A DNA stretch of 64,000 nt from Numida meleagris (taxonomy: Eukaryota > Chordata > Aves > Galliformes > Numididae). Within the stretch, counting starts at the first letter, position 1, and every line of letters begins with the position of its first letter. The stretch is from the NCBI RefSeq assembly GCF_002078875.1, contig NC_034414.1, positions 30,541,721-30,605,720 on the forward strand, given 5' to 3'. The position numbers and the translations under genes were made by a program. Of this stretch, positions 12,831-25,600 are shown in pieces. Under the pieces are notes generated by a model. That model saw nothing but the letters and a program-made list of their open reading frames with translations. It had not been told where the DNA came from and did not search any database.

Positions 12831-13092
12831 TAGAATCACAAGGTTGGAAAGATCCTACAAGATCATCTAGTCCAACTGTCCTCCTATCACCATTACCACC
12901 CACTGATCTACTAAATCATATCTTGTAGCACTTCATCCAGACTCCTCTTGAACACTGCCAGGGACGCTGACTCCACCACCTCCCTGGGCAGGCCATTCCA
13001 GTGCCTGACCACTCTTTGAGAGAAAAAGTTTTTCCTGGTATCTAATCTAAATCTCCCCCAGCACAACTCGTGGCCATTTCCTTCACTTGTTC
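12831..13092 (-). mobile_element. CR1 LINE 3' fragment (antisense)
   Basis: The plus strand shows the reverse of a CR1 tail: AGAATCACAAGGTTGGAAAG, AAGATCATCTAGTCCAACTG, CACCTCCCTGGGCAGGCCAT, CCAGTGCCTGACCACTCTTT and ATCTAATCTAAATCTCCCCC. The 3' tip is at about 12831, and the truncated 5' end lies at about 13092 on this strand. It is less diverged than the copy at 261. It differs in detail from the sense copy at 12402, so it probably belongs to another CR1 subfamily. Confidence 0.9.
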
Positions 13093-16000
13093 AAAAGTGT
13101 TCTGCCCCACTGTCAGTGAGTTTGCTTCTGCTGTTTTGAAGGGTGAAGCCTATGCAGTTCCACTGTCCATCAAAATTAGTGACATGCAATGCTACTGTTT
13201 GGAGTGTAATTTCCTGTAAACAAATATGCAGTTGCCACAGCATATGTCAGACTAAGCTTTCACAGGCAATCTACTCAAAATATTGTGTTGTTGAGAAACT
13301 GGTAACGTTCTTGCTGAAAGTAAAAGACATCTGGTCTGAATCACTAGCTTAGCAGCTGCAGTAAAATAAATGTATTTTCCCCCATTACCAAAGGAAAAAA
13401 GACTCTCCTCAAGGTACAACCATTATCTCTTGGCCCTCCTCTGTCCAAGTTCTAGTTTAACCCCTGTACATACAGAAATGCTTTCCAAGCAGTAACGTTC
13501 TTGTGGACAAGGAAAGAACTATATATTTACTTTTGTCCAATTACGTGGACACAGAAGGATGCTAAAGGGCAGGATAGTTGAAATCCATAGGGATTAAAAC
13601 TACATTTCTTGCCTTTGCAACTCATGAGAAGCATCTTCACGCCACCAGATGCAGTTCAGATGTTTTGGTATAACATCTTTATTCTCTTTGCCATTACTTT
13701 CTCCACCCTATCTTAAGTATATTGGACATCTGTTCCATCTGCACTAGAAAAGGAAGATCTCACACAGCCAAGTTGCCTTCCTTCTGATCCAATCTCTCAG
13801 AACAGTTTTTAGTCCTAGAGTGGGAGAACTGTGTTAGAGGATGCTGGCAGCTTGGCGTTTAGTTTCACACCAACCACATGCTATAGACAAAGCCAATATT
13901 GCTATATTTTCCACTTCTACAGAGGCAGCTAATAAGGCCTTGTTCTTCCACAGTCCAATTAGTGTCCCTAGTTTTAATTCTCCTTCTGTATATTTTGTTA
14001 TAAATTACACAACAGCTCTACTGAAGACAACCATAAGCAGCATGAAGGACTTCTTATACTACTGCTTCACCTTTTCTGCTCTCTCCTAAGCAATGTTTCC
14101 TAATTTGTTTTCCCTCAGATACAGATGATCACACATCCTAATGGCTTGTCACTGAGGAATTAAATGTCTCAAGCATATTCTTTGAATACATTAATTATAG
14201 TGGTTGTCGTTTTTGTTTTTTTTTTTTTAAATAGAGAAAACCTTGCCATAACTTGCAAAACCACACAATGCATAAAAGCATTAGCTGCTTTTTGAGTAAG
14301 ATGAAAAATACGATGTATTTGGTTATGCATAATTCTAGGCCACCACAGAACAAAGGTACACTAGGCAGACAAATAAGAGCAAAGAGCATTGCAGAGAATT
14401 GCATCCTGCCTAGTAAATGACTGAGCAAATTTGAATAGACAGTCACTATTGGTCCCTTGTAGTTAATCTTCCTTCTCCTTCAAGTCAATCAAAGGGAGGA
14501 TTTCACCCTACAAGAATGAGATCAAGGGGAATCATTCACTCCAAATATTGTATACTCAAAATTTCGAACACTGATCTGTAAGATAAATAACAACAGAAAT
14601 AGTCTTTTGGACATACATATTTAAATACTTAAGAGTAAATTTTAAAAGTAGTAACTTTTCTATATTTTATACAGACCTAAAATGATGTTGCTTCCTTGGA
14701 AGGCAAGGTCACTCATTTTTAGACAAAGCACGCTTAATTTTCTTCAAAGAACAAGGCATACTGTCTGAATATGAAACTTAACCAATGAAAACATATAAAT
14801 AACAGGGCAGTAAGGCTGCCACAACCTGCCATAGTAGCAATGAACCTGAATCACAAAGTGTTGTGTTAAACTGAAATGATGAAACAGAGGCATTTGAGCT
14901 CTAAATGACAAAGTCCATCCTAAAAATACTATCAGTCTTCATGAGGAGTGGCAGGCAGGTAAAATACAGAGCGCCTCTGGAGACAAGCACCTTCTGAGCC
15001 TTCCTCAAGACAGATGTGTCTGAAATGACAGTTTTAAATGGCTGCTAGCTCCTTACTCGTTACACGATTGTTTTGGTTTGTTTGCTTTAATTCTACCATT
15101 TACCAAGAACATTGCTTGCAAAGCCTAGCCCTTGGTAGAATTAAAAACAGAATTAAAATACCACCACAGCAAGAGGGAGAGATGGAGGAGCACCAAGTGG
15201 ATGCAGGATTTTCCTCAGCTTAAAAACTGCAGCTAACTTGACTGCTCTAAGGAGGGGTAGGCTGAGTCCAGGTGGGGCCTAGGAAGGAGGCAATGAGCCC
15301 CCACATGAGGGTGTCCCTAATTAGTGCAGTTATAGAAATTTTATATACAACTAGTTGCTGCTCTGGGACTAAATGGGAGCTAAATCCCATTCTTTGGCCT
15401 AATGCCAGGAATGAAAATAGTCTTGGAGAATTCTCTCTCTTTGAGAAAAGCAAAAATTATCATTATTCCCCCAAAACTTTGGATACTGTTTTCAACGCTT
15501 CTTCCATGCTAGTTTTGTCCTGCAAGCTTCTAGGGATTTTTTTCTTCTCTTAATAAAGACTTGATTACTCCTGTCTCCAGAATCTCATTGTTTTTCTTGT
15601 AGCAAATCTGTGTGAGGAAGTCTTTTGAAATATTATTTCTTCTTTACTTTTACTCCTGTCAGGAAGTTTGCCAGCTTGCTTTCCTTATATAGAAATCCTA
15701 CCTGAGATTCTGCCATGAATTATGCAGTTTCCCCTCTTTGTCTTTTCCCTCACATCTCTCACTCTTGGAGCTCACTGCACCCAGCTCCCACCCTGGGCTT
15801 TCATCTCTGCTCCCCTCACACTGCCCCTGCTGTTCTCCATCTGCCACATTCCTGTTCACCTTGCCTTTCCACACAACTCATCCTTGCACTCTGCTCATGT
15901 AACCAAAATCTTTTTCATACTTATGTTGATTTTCAGGGGCCACCTCAGGCCACTGCCTCTTATGCCCATAAAAACATTTCTCTTTCTTGCAACCCCATTT

Positions 16001-19000
16001 TGAGTCCAGGTCTTCACACATCCCCCAAGGGCCATCTGAGAGCTTGAAGATGTCTAATCTGCCAGAAGAGATCTCAGAAAATCTCTCTCTTCTGGATGCA
16101 AGCCTTTGTCAAATACCTGGCTGTATTTTTTGAAGTTTAGTTTTTGCATGGAATTTATAATAACAGGAAAGAGAAATATACAGTCTTTCAGTACTTGGAA
16201 TGGCAATAAGTCATGTGGCTAGGAAAGGTATGTCTGGGAGTATCATATAGCTGTTACTCAGTCTGTAGACAGAGGAGCTTTGTGTAGTGTGCTGAGGCTT
16301 CTTTTGCAAGTAAGACCAAAAAACAGACCCACAGCTGAGGCTGTTCTGAATTAGACTGACACAGACAAGTTTCACACCAAGCATAAGTCACTATTTTTTC
16401 TTATGGTAACAAAATGTTGTGAACACTAAAAAAAAAAAGACTCTTCTGACTCCATATTCAGCACCTGCAATCCCATTCATGCAAGGACTGAGATAGTTTT
16501 GCATCAAACTAAGTAAGCAAACTAAAGAGGCAATTTATCGAATGCGCTCAAGCAAGCAGAGGTCAGTTGTATGCTCTCTAGAGAGCTCACAAAGAAGAAA
16601 CTTTCTTTATCCTGAAAACCTATCTTTCTGAATTACTGCAAGATAATTTCAAGTTTTATTTGTCTTCTAGTCATGAACAATCAGATGAAGCTATAGCTGC
16701 TCATTTTCAGCAGTAACACAGAAATAAAGCATTGTGAACAGAAAAAAACTTGTTTTTATAACTAATACTTTGGATTTCAGTTGTGTAGAAGATAAAGAAC
16801 AGTGGAGTATTCTCTTAGATCAGCAATAGCAATGGGACTATAAATTATAGAGGCCTACTTGGACTGGAATACCCCAAGGTTGGTCCATGCATAAAGAAAT
16901 AAGGAAAATCATGTTTTCTTTGCATTTTTGGTTTTTGATTTTGTGAATATCTGCATGTTTAATAAAATGCTTTCAAAAATCTAACTGAAAGGGGACAGAT
17001 AGGCAGATAGAAATATCTCTACTAGAAAGACTAACACAGGTTTTTGTACAGGTTGGTAGAAGTTAGAAATTTTCCAAGCCTCACTGGTAATAGTGTGCTT
17101 ATTTGGTGCAATTTATGGTCAGAAAACAGCATTCTAAAGGAAGGAAGTTGGCCGGCTTCCTCTTTCCGTGCAGTAAAGAAGTGCCCTACACGTCATCAGT
17201 GGCATAGATCCCTTTGATGTCCATTTAAGCAAAATCATCATTCATAAATGGATATACAAGCATCATATAAAGCGCATTTCTAGCAGCAGCAAACATACTG
17301 CCTTACAGAAATTACATGTAAATCAAAGAGTTTAAGAGATCTTCATGATGCTGACACGGTTTTTCATACAATAACTAATAGCAGTCATTTCATGCTGTAA
17401 ATGGTGAAGTTAAAGAAATCTTGTGCCATGTACCAGCGATTGAAACAGTGCATTAACAAAAAAGCCACTCCAAATTCAAGCCAATTTATAATAGAAGCTT
17501 CATTTTATTTCTGGCACTATTACTGACAACATTACACTGTAAGGAACTGTAGTGATTTCTCTGCTATGTGATAATATAGTATAACTAATTACAAATGGCA
17601 AAGCAATGGCAAATAATCCAGTTCAGTTGGTTTAGAAACTGACTTTCACAAACGGCATTCAGAAATTCTCTGAATTTGAGCTTTACTCAGTCACAGAGAA
17701 GCATTTAGCAATCCACCTATTAAACAATCAGGGCAATATATGTAGTGACATTTACTGAGTGCAACAACAAATGGGCTAAGAAATTCTCTAGTTGCCCTCC
17801 CTTATGAAAGTTGTGGTTTCTATGTATTGCCAATGCCTATATAACTCTCAGTTTATGAAATTTATTTTCTTTTTCTTTCTCCCCCTCACCTCCCCAAATG
17901 CACTGATTTAATTTGCCATTCCTTTTTCTTTTTTCTGACAGAGAAGCCTGTTCAAATTCAAGATTATTGCAATTTCTGTTATCATATGAAATTTTTCCTC
18001 CTTTCACCAAAAGAAAATCAACACTGCCATTAAAGGCATTTTATGAGATAATCTAGATACACTGGAGCAGTTGAAAATGGGGTCCATGCTACTGATAACT
18101 ACTTGAAATAGTAAAGGCTAAACTAAGATTTGTAAAGAAAAGAAAAACACTCTAACAGCTGGTTGATTTGAAATGTTACAGTGGATTTTCTACGTACTTT
18201 AGCCATGTCTTGCACTGATCCACATTATTTTCAAATTCACCTTCTGCTGTCATTGCTGCAGAACCACCACGTTGCTTCAAATACAACAATGATTTTATGA
18301 GCAAAAATATCCGAAAAGAGATATGGTAATTGTACTGCAGTCTTCTGATAGCCAGAAATGTTATATGTAACAATTTTTGAACACAAGACTTCCCAGACTT
18401 CCTTCCTCTGAGCAAAAATTGGAAGCCAGTACCATAATGTATTGTGAATAAGCATTTGGCATTCTTTTATCTGGACGTAGCATCATAAATGTTTTGTCTA
18501 AGATATCTTCCACTTTTCTAATTATTGTATCCATATATCCCTCTATTACTATGCTCCTAATATATTATTCTATTTTTTTTCCAGAATAAACCTAAGATAG
18601 TGCTTAAATCACACAAACATATTCCAAGAGGAATGCAATCTATTACTTTGAGTGTGCCTAAATATTTTCAACAAAAATAGCTTTGCTGTGGCGTAAAACT
18701 GTCATAACATTTGGAAAAATCTTATAAACATCTTCAGCCTAATTCCTGTGAGAAAATTGTTCTCATAACTATTGCCATTTCCTGCAGTTTCAAAGTCCTG
18801 TCTGCAGAGTTCCTTTATGTGAAATCATAACTCTCTCTTTACTGACTTCCTCTCAGTTCTAACAACAGCTCCAGTTTTGAGGAAGGTGATGTAACACTTA
18901 TAAAGGCTGAAGCAGGTATGCTGATAAAACTTCTAACCAGCTGCACCTGTCTGCATATGTTCAAAGGGAAAGCCCATTTTCAGTACAAAGTCTGAACAGA

Positions 19001-22000
19001 GTTTTATGAAAATGTAAGATATTGCTCTCTCTAGCACTCTCTCCCAATGATTTGTGGCAGAAAGTAAAGGAAGTGAGTGAGAAAGATCAAAGGTTGTGTA
19101 GAATCATATACCCAACCCTCTTACGTAACTCATCCCTTTCAATTAAGAAATAAGGAAAATTTAAGTTATTTTTGAAAGAGCGTCTACTGATAATTTTTTT
19201 TGGTCTGTTGCAGAGTTCCGCATCTATTTAAGGATGACATTTATTTCTGCTTCCCAAAAAATACCAGCAAGTTTCAAGCAAAGAGACAAGCACATGCTTC
19301 AGACTTCCTATCTCTGTTGACTAGTATCCAGGCACAAGCACTTAGAAAATCAGTACGACGTCCTGCTGAAAATAGATGAGGTCTGAATCAGAATTCCCCT
19401 CTACCAATACCAAATTAATGAATCTAATTTTTATCACAATTATATCTGTACAGCTCTTTTACAACTACAATGAAAGCACAGCAAGAGGTTATCATAGCTA
19501 TTTACCCCTTGCTAGCCTTATTTATGCAGAAGAATGACTACTGCTAATTTTACACCACGTGAACTGCTCAGCTCCAGCCAGTACCTAGCTTCGTTACCAT
19601 TGCATTTCCTGGCTCGTGCTCCCCACAGCTCCAGTTCTGTAGATCAGTATGCACAGAGTAAAATGGCACTATTCGGTCATAGCTCCAAAGTAAGGTTTTC
19701 CCAGCACACCTACCCTTACTTAATTCTTCACTGGCCAAAAAAAAAAAAGGCATTTCATCTTAAAGAGGGCAGGACTTGTAGTGTAAGAGTTTTCTCCTCC
19801 AGCTTGGAAATGCTTAGGAAAAAAAAAGATGGTCAATTTCTAATAATCCCTGTTGACATTTTTATTTTTGTTCCCTTTTCATGTTTTTAGTTTTCCTCCC
19901 CTTTCTTTACTCATCTTTGTAAACATGGTATCTTAGACAAACGAGGGAGTAGAAGGTACCTGATTCCAGCAAACTCTACATCTTTTTCCCTTTGCAGAGC
20001 ACTAGCTCGATACCCATAGGTTAAGGAGATTAAAGTCTCCATGCACCTGCCTATCAAATCTCCAGTGACATTAACAGGTTCTCCATTGTGTTGCAGTTCA
20101 GCCACAACACCACAAGTGAAGAGTCACCATGAGTTCACCCTTGCAAAATATGAGAGTCTGAAACCTTTATATAATGCCTAGCATTACATGCAGGCTTTCT
20201 GGTTTGAACCTCCATTTCTAGAGGCTTGCTATTCCCTGTGACAAAGTTCTGCAATGAGGAGCAGCTGGGAGGCTCTTCCTCATGGATCCCAGGCTTGAAC
20301 TTGTAAGGCACAATGTGAAGACTACTCAGCCAGGTGATTCTGGCCTTCGACATTTGGTTGCTTGGTGGTTTAACAGCCTGAATCTCTCAAATTGCCATTT
20401 TTTTCATTCATTATCTGTTCTACTCTTCAAATGGAATACCTGGCTGTATGTCATTAGGCACAGCGATACCTATCAGGACTGTCATGCATAAGATGTTCAT
20501 TAATGTGCAATTAAATAAAAAGCACCAGGAAAAAAAGAAAACAACCAGAAAAACATACATTTTTGTAAAACAGAAATAACAAGATTAAATAGCAGCAGAA
20601 TCTCACAGAGCAGGAGCAGAGGACACAAGGACTACATAAAGTAATCAACAGAACTGTGTAGTATCCTGCACAGATTACTGTGCAGTAATCCTGCAGCAGA
20701 GCGTGCAGAAAAAATATACAGGAGAAAGTTGCCTGTTAAGACTCTTCTTAGATCTCCTCTACCCCTATGAAAAAGGAGAAACAGGTCTTCCAAATTTCGC
20801 TTTCACTTTTTGAGAGTAATATTAAAATCTTAACTGATGTTGTTTCTTACTTGCTTATAGTTAAATTTTGTCAGTGAGTTGAAAAGGCCACAAGAATAAT
20901 TAAACATCAAGTCTGCTGTTTTTCCTGAACTTCTTCACTGACTAGCAAAACCTCCAGAGAACCTGAGCTACTACCCCATTTTTTCAGATAGCTCCCTGCT
21001 ACTGGTCACTCTGAGGCTCCCTGTGTCACTGTCTTCTGACTACAAAATTCTCCATTTAAATTTCATATGTGATTGGAGGTGATTTTCAAGGCATGTTAAA
21101 TATCCGGATATGAGCCATCAGCTGAAGAAAATGAGAAGTTGACTTCAGGACAGTGTAAGAATCATTACCAAATTTGTATGGTTGAGAACAGAAATAACAC
21201 GGTACTCTGCAGAGAGCTTGGTCCTAGGTACTTCCAATCACTGGAATCAATCACACTGGTTGTGGACCAGCCACCCACAGTGCAGGCAAAATTGCTAAAG
21301 TTGTGTACCAAAATCAAATCTCCTTCATATATGTTACTTGATAATCAGGCAAAGTATAAGGATATCCATCACACAGAAAGACCTGAATACTAAAAATCAT
21401 CTTATTCCACTACTGCTATATTTATTTATTTGAAAATATATTAATTCTCACTAACAAAAGTACAGATTAAGCATACAAAGCTTGTAGCATTTGTATTTGC
21501 AAGATTTGTTGCTCTGTGCTGTTGACAGCTTCATTCACGTAGTTTAATGGCTTGCTGGCACTGATTCTAGGGGAACGTTTTTGTAGACTCTGGAGACTTT
21601 ATATGCCTCATGTCCATTAACATAAAACCAGAGATTTTACAAAAACAATCCATTAGACCAACAGGCACCAGATAAAATGACTAGTTACTTATGAAGGAGT
21701 CCTATCAAAGTCAAGACAAAAAGGTTTAGTCATATTTTGTTTCAGGATCACAAGAAATAGGATAGTCTCTGGATTGAGATGTTCTTGTAGTGATCATAAA
21801 GCCAATTAATTTAAAATCTAAATGTGTCTGTAGCTTCTGTATTAACTTCTCAGAACCCCATCACATTTGTGAGATTCTTATCAGCTTAAAGCACTGACAG
21901 ACTTCAGCATGAAAGTACTGCAAAATTGCAGTAGCTTCACATTTTTATGCTCACTAATGAACAACGAAAGCTGTCTCCCTCTCACAAATAAAAGCTCCAT

Positions 22001-22439
22001 TATTTGACTTACTGCTATGTTTTCTTTCCTACAGAACAACATAAAAAAAAAAAAAAAACCTGTCATCCCTTGTCTGCCTTTTCCAGTTAACTTCATGTTG
22101 GACATTTTAGAAGTGATGCCAAGAAAAAGTCAATGTAATTTATTGGCCAAAACCTAATAAATCTTAGTAGCATATGTTTGTCTAGTTTCCATGAACGTCT
22201 TACCAGAAAATAAGAAACAAAGAGAATAGTAAACAAAATCAAAACAAAGAGCCATCTGCCTGAAGAACGATTAACCCTTTCAGTAAAGAAAGAATGTACA
22301 TGAGTAATGAGAAACTTTACTGGAAAGACTTGCATATAAAGCTTATAAGTCATTTCAACTTTAGAGATAGATATTTTTCCTTATTATTTTCACTCCTCCT
22401 TTTACCCTGCACTTATCCTCATCATTCCCAGTACCCTTT
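13093..22439. other. Unique AT-rich non-coding DNA
   Basis: No gene was recognised in these 9.3 kb. Acceptor-like sequences occur (for example, TTTTTTCTGACAG ending at 17941), but no open frame with a matching donor follows any that I examined. Low-complexity pieces include a pyrimidine-rich block (15715-16045, listed separately) and A16 at 22043-22058. Nested hairpins near 20665-20690 are described under findings. Confidence 0.45.
15715..16045. other. C/T-rich block with a 110-codon open frame
   Basis: The plus strand is clearly pyrimidine-rich (many CTCC, CCCT and CACA words), unlike its AT-rich flanks. It carries two overlapping open frames of 110 and 93 codons. The translations are rich in Ser, Pro, His, Leu and Cys, which is what C/T-rich DNA yields by chance. 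I see no domain, promoter or splice sites and treat it as non-coding low-complexity-like DNA. Confidence 0.35.
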
Positions 22440-22685
22440 AAATACTTAAATAATATTGCTCGCAAAGCCAGCTGAAAAACAACTCTCGGCGCCAAAGAAC
22501 TCTGAAGAATGTACGCAGCTTTTCCTCCTATCCTTGGAGTTACTGCCAATAGAAGCCAAATCCCAGCATTTGCAACTCAGCACCAGGATTGACAAGCTAA
22601 TCTCAGCGTTGTCAAGGCCTGAGCCAATGACCTCAGGCACAGGACATCTGACAGATGCTGATCCACAGTAGCTAATTCTATTTCA
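22440..22685. other. GC-richer unique segment, possible conserved non-coding element
   Basis: The segment stands out from its AT-rich flanks by more balanced composition, several CpGs (CTCGGCGCC near 22486; CAGCGTTG near 22606) and binding-site-like words (TGACCTCAGG at 22627; CAGATGCTGATCC near 22652). A 71-codon open frame (22456-22671) with a non-ATG start crosses it but shows no motif. It may be a conserved enhancer-like element, but that is inference from appearance only. Confidence 0.25.
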
Positions 22686-25600
22686 TTTTGCATGAAAGTT
22701 TTTAGATTATTGCTTTCGTACGTAGTGCTACACTGAGACAGCTCAAAAGAAGCAGTGAACACTTTCAGACCCTACAAAGGCTCTTGTAGGCATCACAATA
22801 GTTCAAATAAAAAATTCTTGAGAGACACAGAGATTTGTTTTAGATAATCAAAATCCTAAATCTGTGATGATGATGATGATATTATCTGCAAATGCACTTC
22901 ACAAATCTCTGGGGTCTAGACAACGTTACAAAGTTTCATTCTCTCCTGGGAAACCTCTTCTGCTGAGGCTAAGAACTGCATAGGAGCCACGCTTCATGTA
23001 ATATGTCAGAGTCTCTTCCGCTGGACAGAAATGAGAAATACCACAACAAAATGAAATATAAAAGTTGAAGAAAATACCTCTATAAACTTGCAAACCTCGT
23101 TGAAAGCTTAAATCAGTTCAATATAATTGCCCAGTCTTAATTAAAGTGTTTATATTTTTCCTATCTGAAACACAAAATGCAAATAGGTTCTCAGTAGCAT
23201 TATGAAGATGGATGTTTGGTCTTCAGTACGTGGCCTCTCAGAAATGCTGCTTCCTAGATCCTGTAGAGTAGCAGAAAAATATCAGATCAATCGCTATGAA
23301 AGGAAAACAGTACTTCCTGCCTGCCATGGTACTGCCTGGAAGATATTTACACTATAAAGTAAGTTTCATATTTATAAGCTGAAATTTGGGACCTGCAAAA
23401 GGCATAACTCCTCCAGACTGTAATAAAACTAGCGTTTTATCTATGGAGAAGTGAGAAGGAGCAGGAGGACCCGATCAGAGTAACCAGACAGGCTTCTAAC
23501 CTATCTAGAAGTTGTTTATCTCAAGTCCTAAATATGTCTGTTGCTGCTTATTGAAAGAAAGGTGGCGGTGATCCTCTCATCCCTAAAATGAATTTATTTG
23601 TAGTTTGTTTGAATAACTAGTCATATGAAGAATCACATTCCTTATTTAAAAATGCATCTTGCCTGATCATATAGCAGAGGAGAATTCTTACACAGTGACA
23701 GTACAACACAAAACATACAAGGCATTTGCTTGGCAATCATATGTAGTAGGGGGCATATCAGGAAAAGCTAGAACACTAGAGTGTGCTCATTTTACACTGC
23801 AGAATATCCTTATGAATAGCACAAATGAAGGACCAGCAAAAGCACACAGATTATTATTTCATAAAAAAAAAACACTGAACATAGAGCTACACACCATTCT
23901 TTTTCAAATACTGTTAAAGGACTAAAGGCAACACCTCTTCTAAATGGCAATAAAAAGTATGGTGGAAGATGAAAGAAGCTGCATGAATATAAATACATGG
24001 AAACCAACATAAAGAGAAATGAGCAACACCTTCCACAGAGCTCTCAATAAACCCTTTGCTGAATATTTTAGAAATTGGTTATTTACAAAACTTTAGTGTA
24101 GGGTGCATTCTAGACAACGTATACAGAAGGACATAAGCAATGCTGTCACTCATGACACGTAGTCATTACAACAGTAAAAAGAGCAGAGATTTAATAGTAA
24201 CCAATAAACAGAGTAGGTTTAGAACTGAAATTTTTAGGACATACATTTAAACTCATTTGTATACTAAATAAGGATATTAAAAAAAAAACTGTGTGCAGTA
24301 GAAAATGATTATCCTCCATCTCCCTAGAATTCTTGAATATTCCAGTAGTCAATTTAGCATTGAGTGATTTCATTAGAAATGTCTAAATTTGAGAGACCCA
24401 TGTTTTCTTATGACTGGATACATTAATATATTAAAAATAAGTAAAGAATGCATCTACTTTAAAGGAAATATCCGTAAATTCAATTGTAAATCGAAGGTGG
24501 TAGAGTTAAATTTAACATACTAGGTATAATAGACAAGCAAAAATAATGTCATTTTCTCAGAAAATTTACAGGATTAAATAGGAGAATAAAGCCAAGTTTC
24601 ATGTCTTAACATCTAGTTTGTATAACATAACATTTGAGATCCTTCTATAGCTCTCCTGCTCAAAGGAGACTAAATATATAGCTTCGTTAGTAGTAGTAGT
24701 TAATAAGCAGTACAAAAAACAGTTTATAAATACAATAAATAGTTGTAATTCTACGTTTTCAGGTAATAGATAGTATAAGACATATTCCAAAAATCCATAT
24801 ACATAATCTTTGTTAAAGAATCACAATCACATAGTTTCAGTGCTTAACTACAAAAGTAGCAGTTAGGGCAGGACTCAGAGAATTTTTAGGCACATAGTCT
24901 AGATATTTGAATTAAAGACCCCTACCAAGGCTGATTTGCAAAATTTCATGCAATCATTATACATTTAATGAATGGGAAACTTCTGAAGTTTCCATCAAAA
25001 CACTGCAATTTATAAAATGGTCAGTATAATTTTAAACTCATATACAAATATCCAGGTGAAACTTCCTGCATGAAACTAGTTGAGGTTCCAAACAACATAG
25101 CTACAAAAATAAAAATACTTTTTGTATAACTTAGGGCAAAGGATTTTGTTTTGTAGCCAAGCAGTAAATCCTAACAGCTTATCTCCCTAAGCCATCATCT
25201 TGACAGAAGCTTATTTTAATCACTTGAGAATAATTCCTTTAAAGCATAAGCTCTCCAAATTACAGGGTCATGCAGAGAGCACAGAAGTCTTTGTGTGTCA
25301 CTTTTACATATATAAGTGAATTGCAAATTAGCATTTTGAAACCAATTTCCATACATTAAATATTTCATTTTCATTTAATTTTTAGGTAAGGATATGAATT
25401 GGTATTTCCTGAGTCGGTATAGCCAATCACTTGCTTTATTAAAAATTTTACTTGAAAAATTGTAGAACGCAAACCATTTACAGTGACCAATGGCAAGAAC
25501 TTGTATTGTTCAAGAACAATACTACATATCCTTGAGCATTATCTACTTGCAATTGTTTATTAAATGCTTGCAGACTTCAAAGTACTTCTAACTGTAACAC

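Noticed and set aside
15715..16047. 110-codon frame in a C/T-rich block
   Set aside because: Two frames are open at once over the same DNA and no domain is seen, which points to composition rather than selection.
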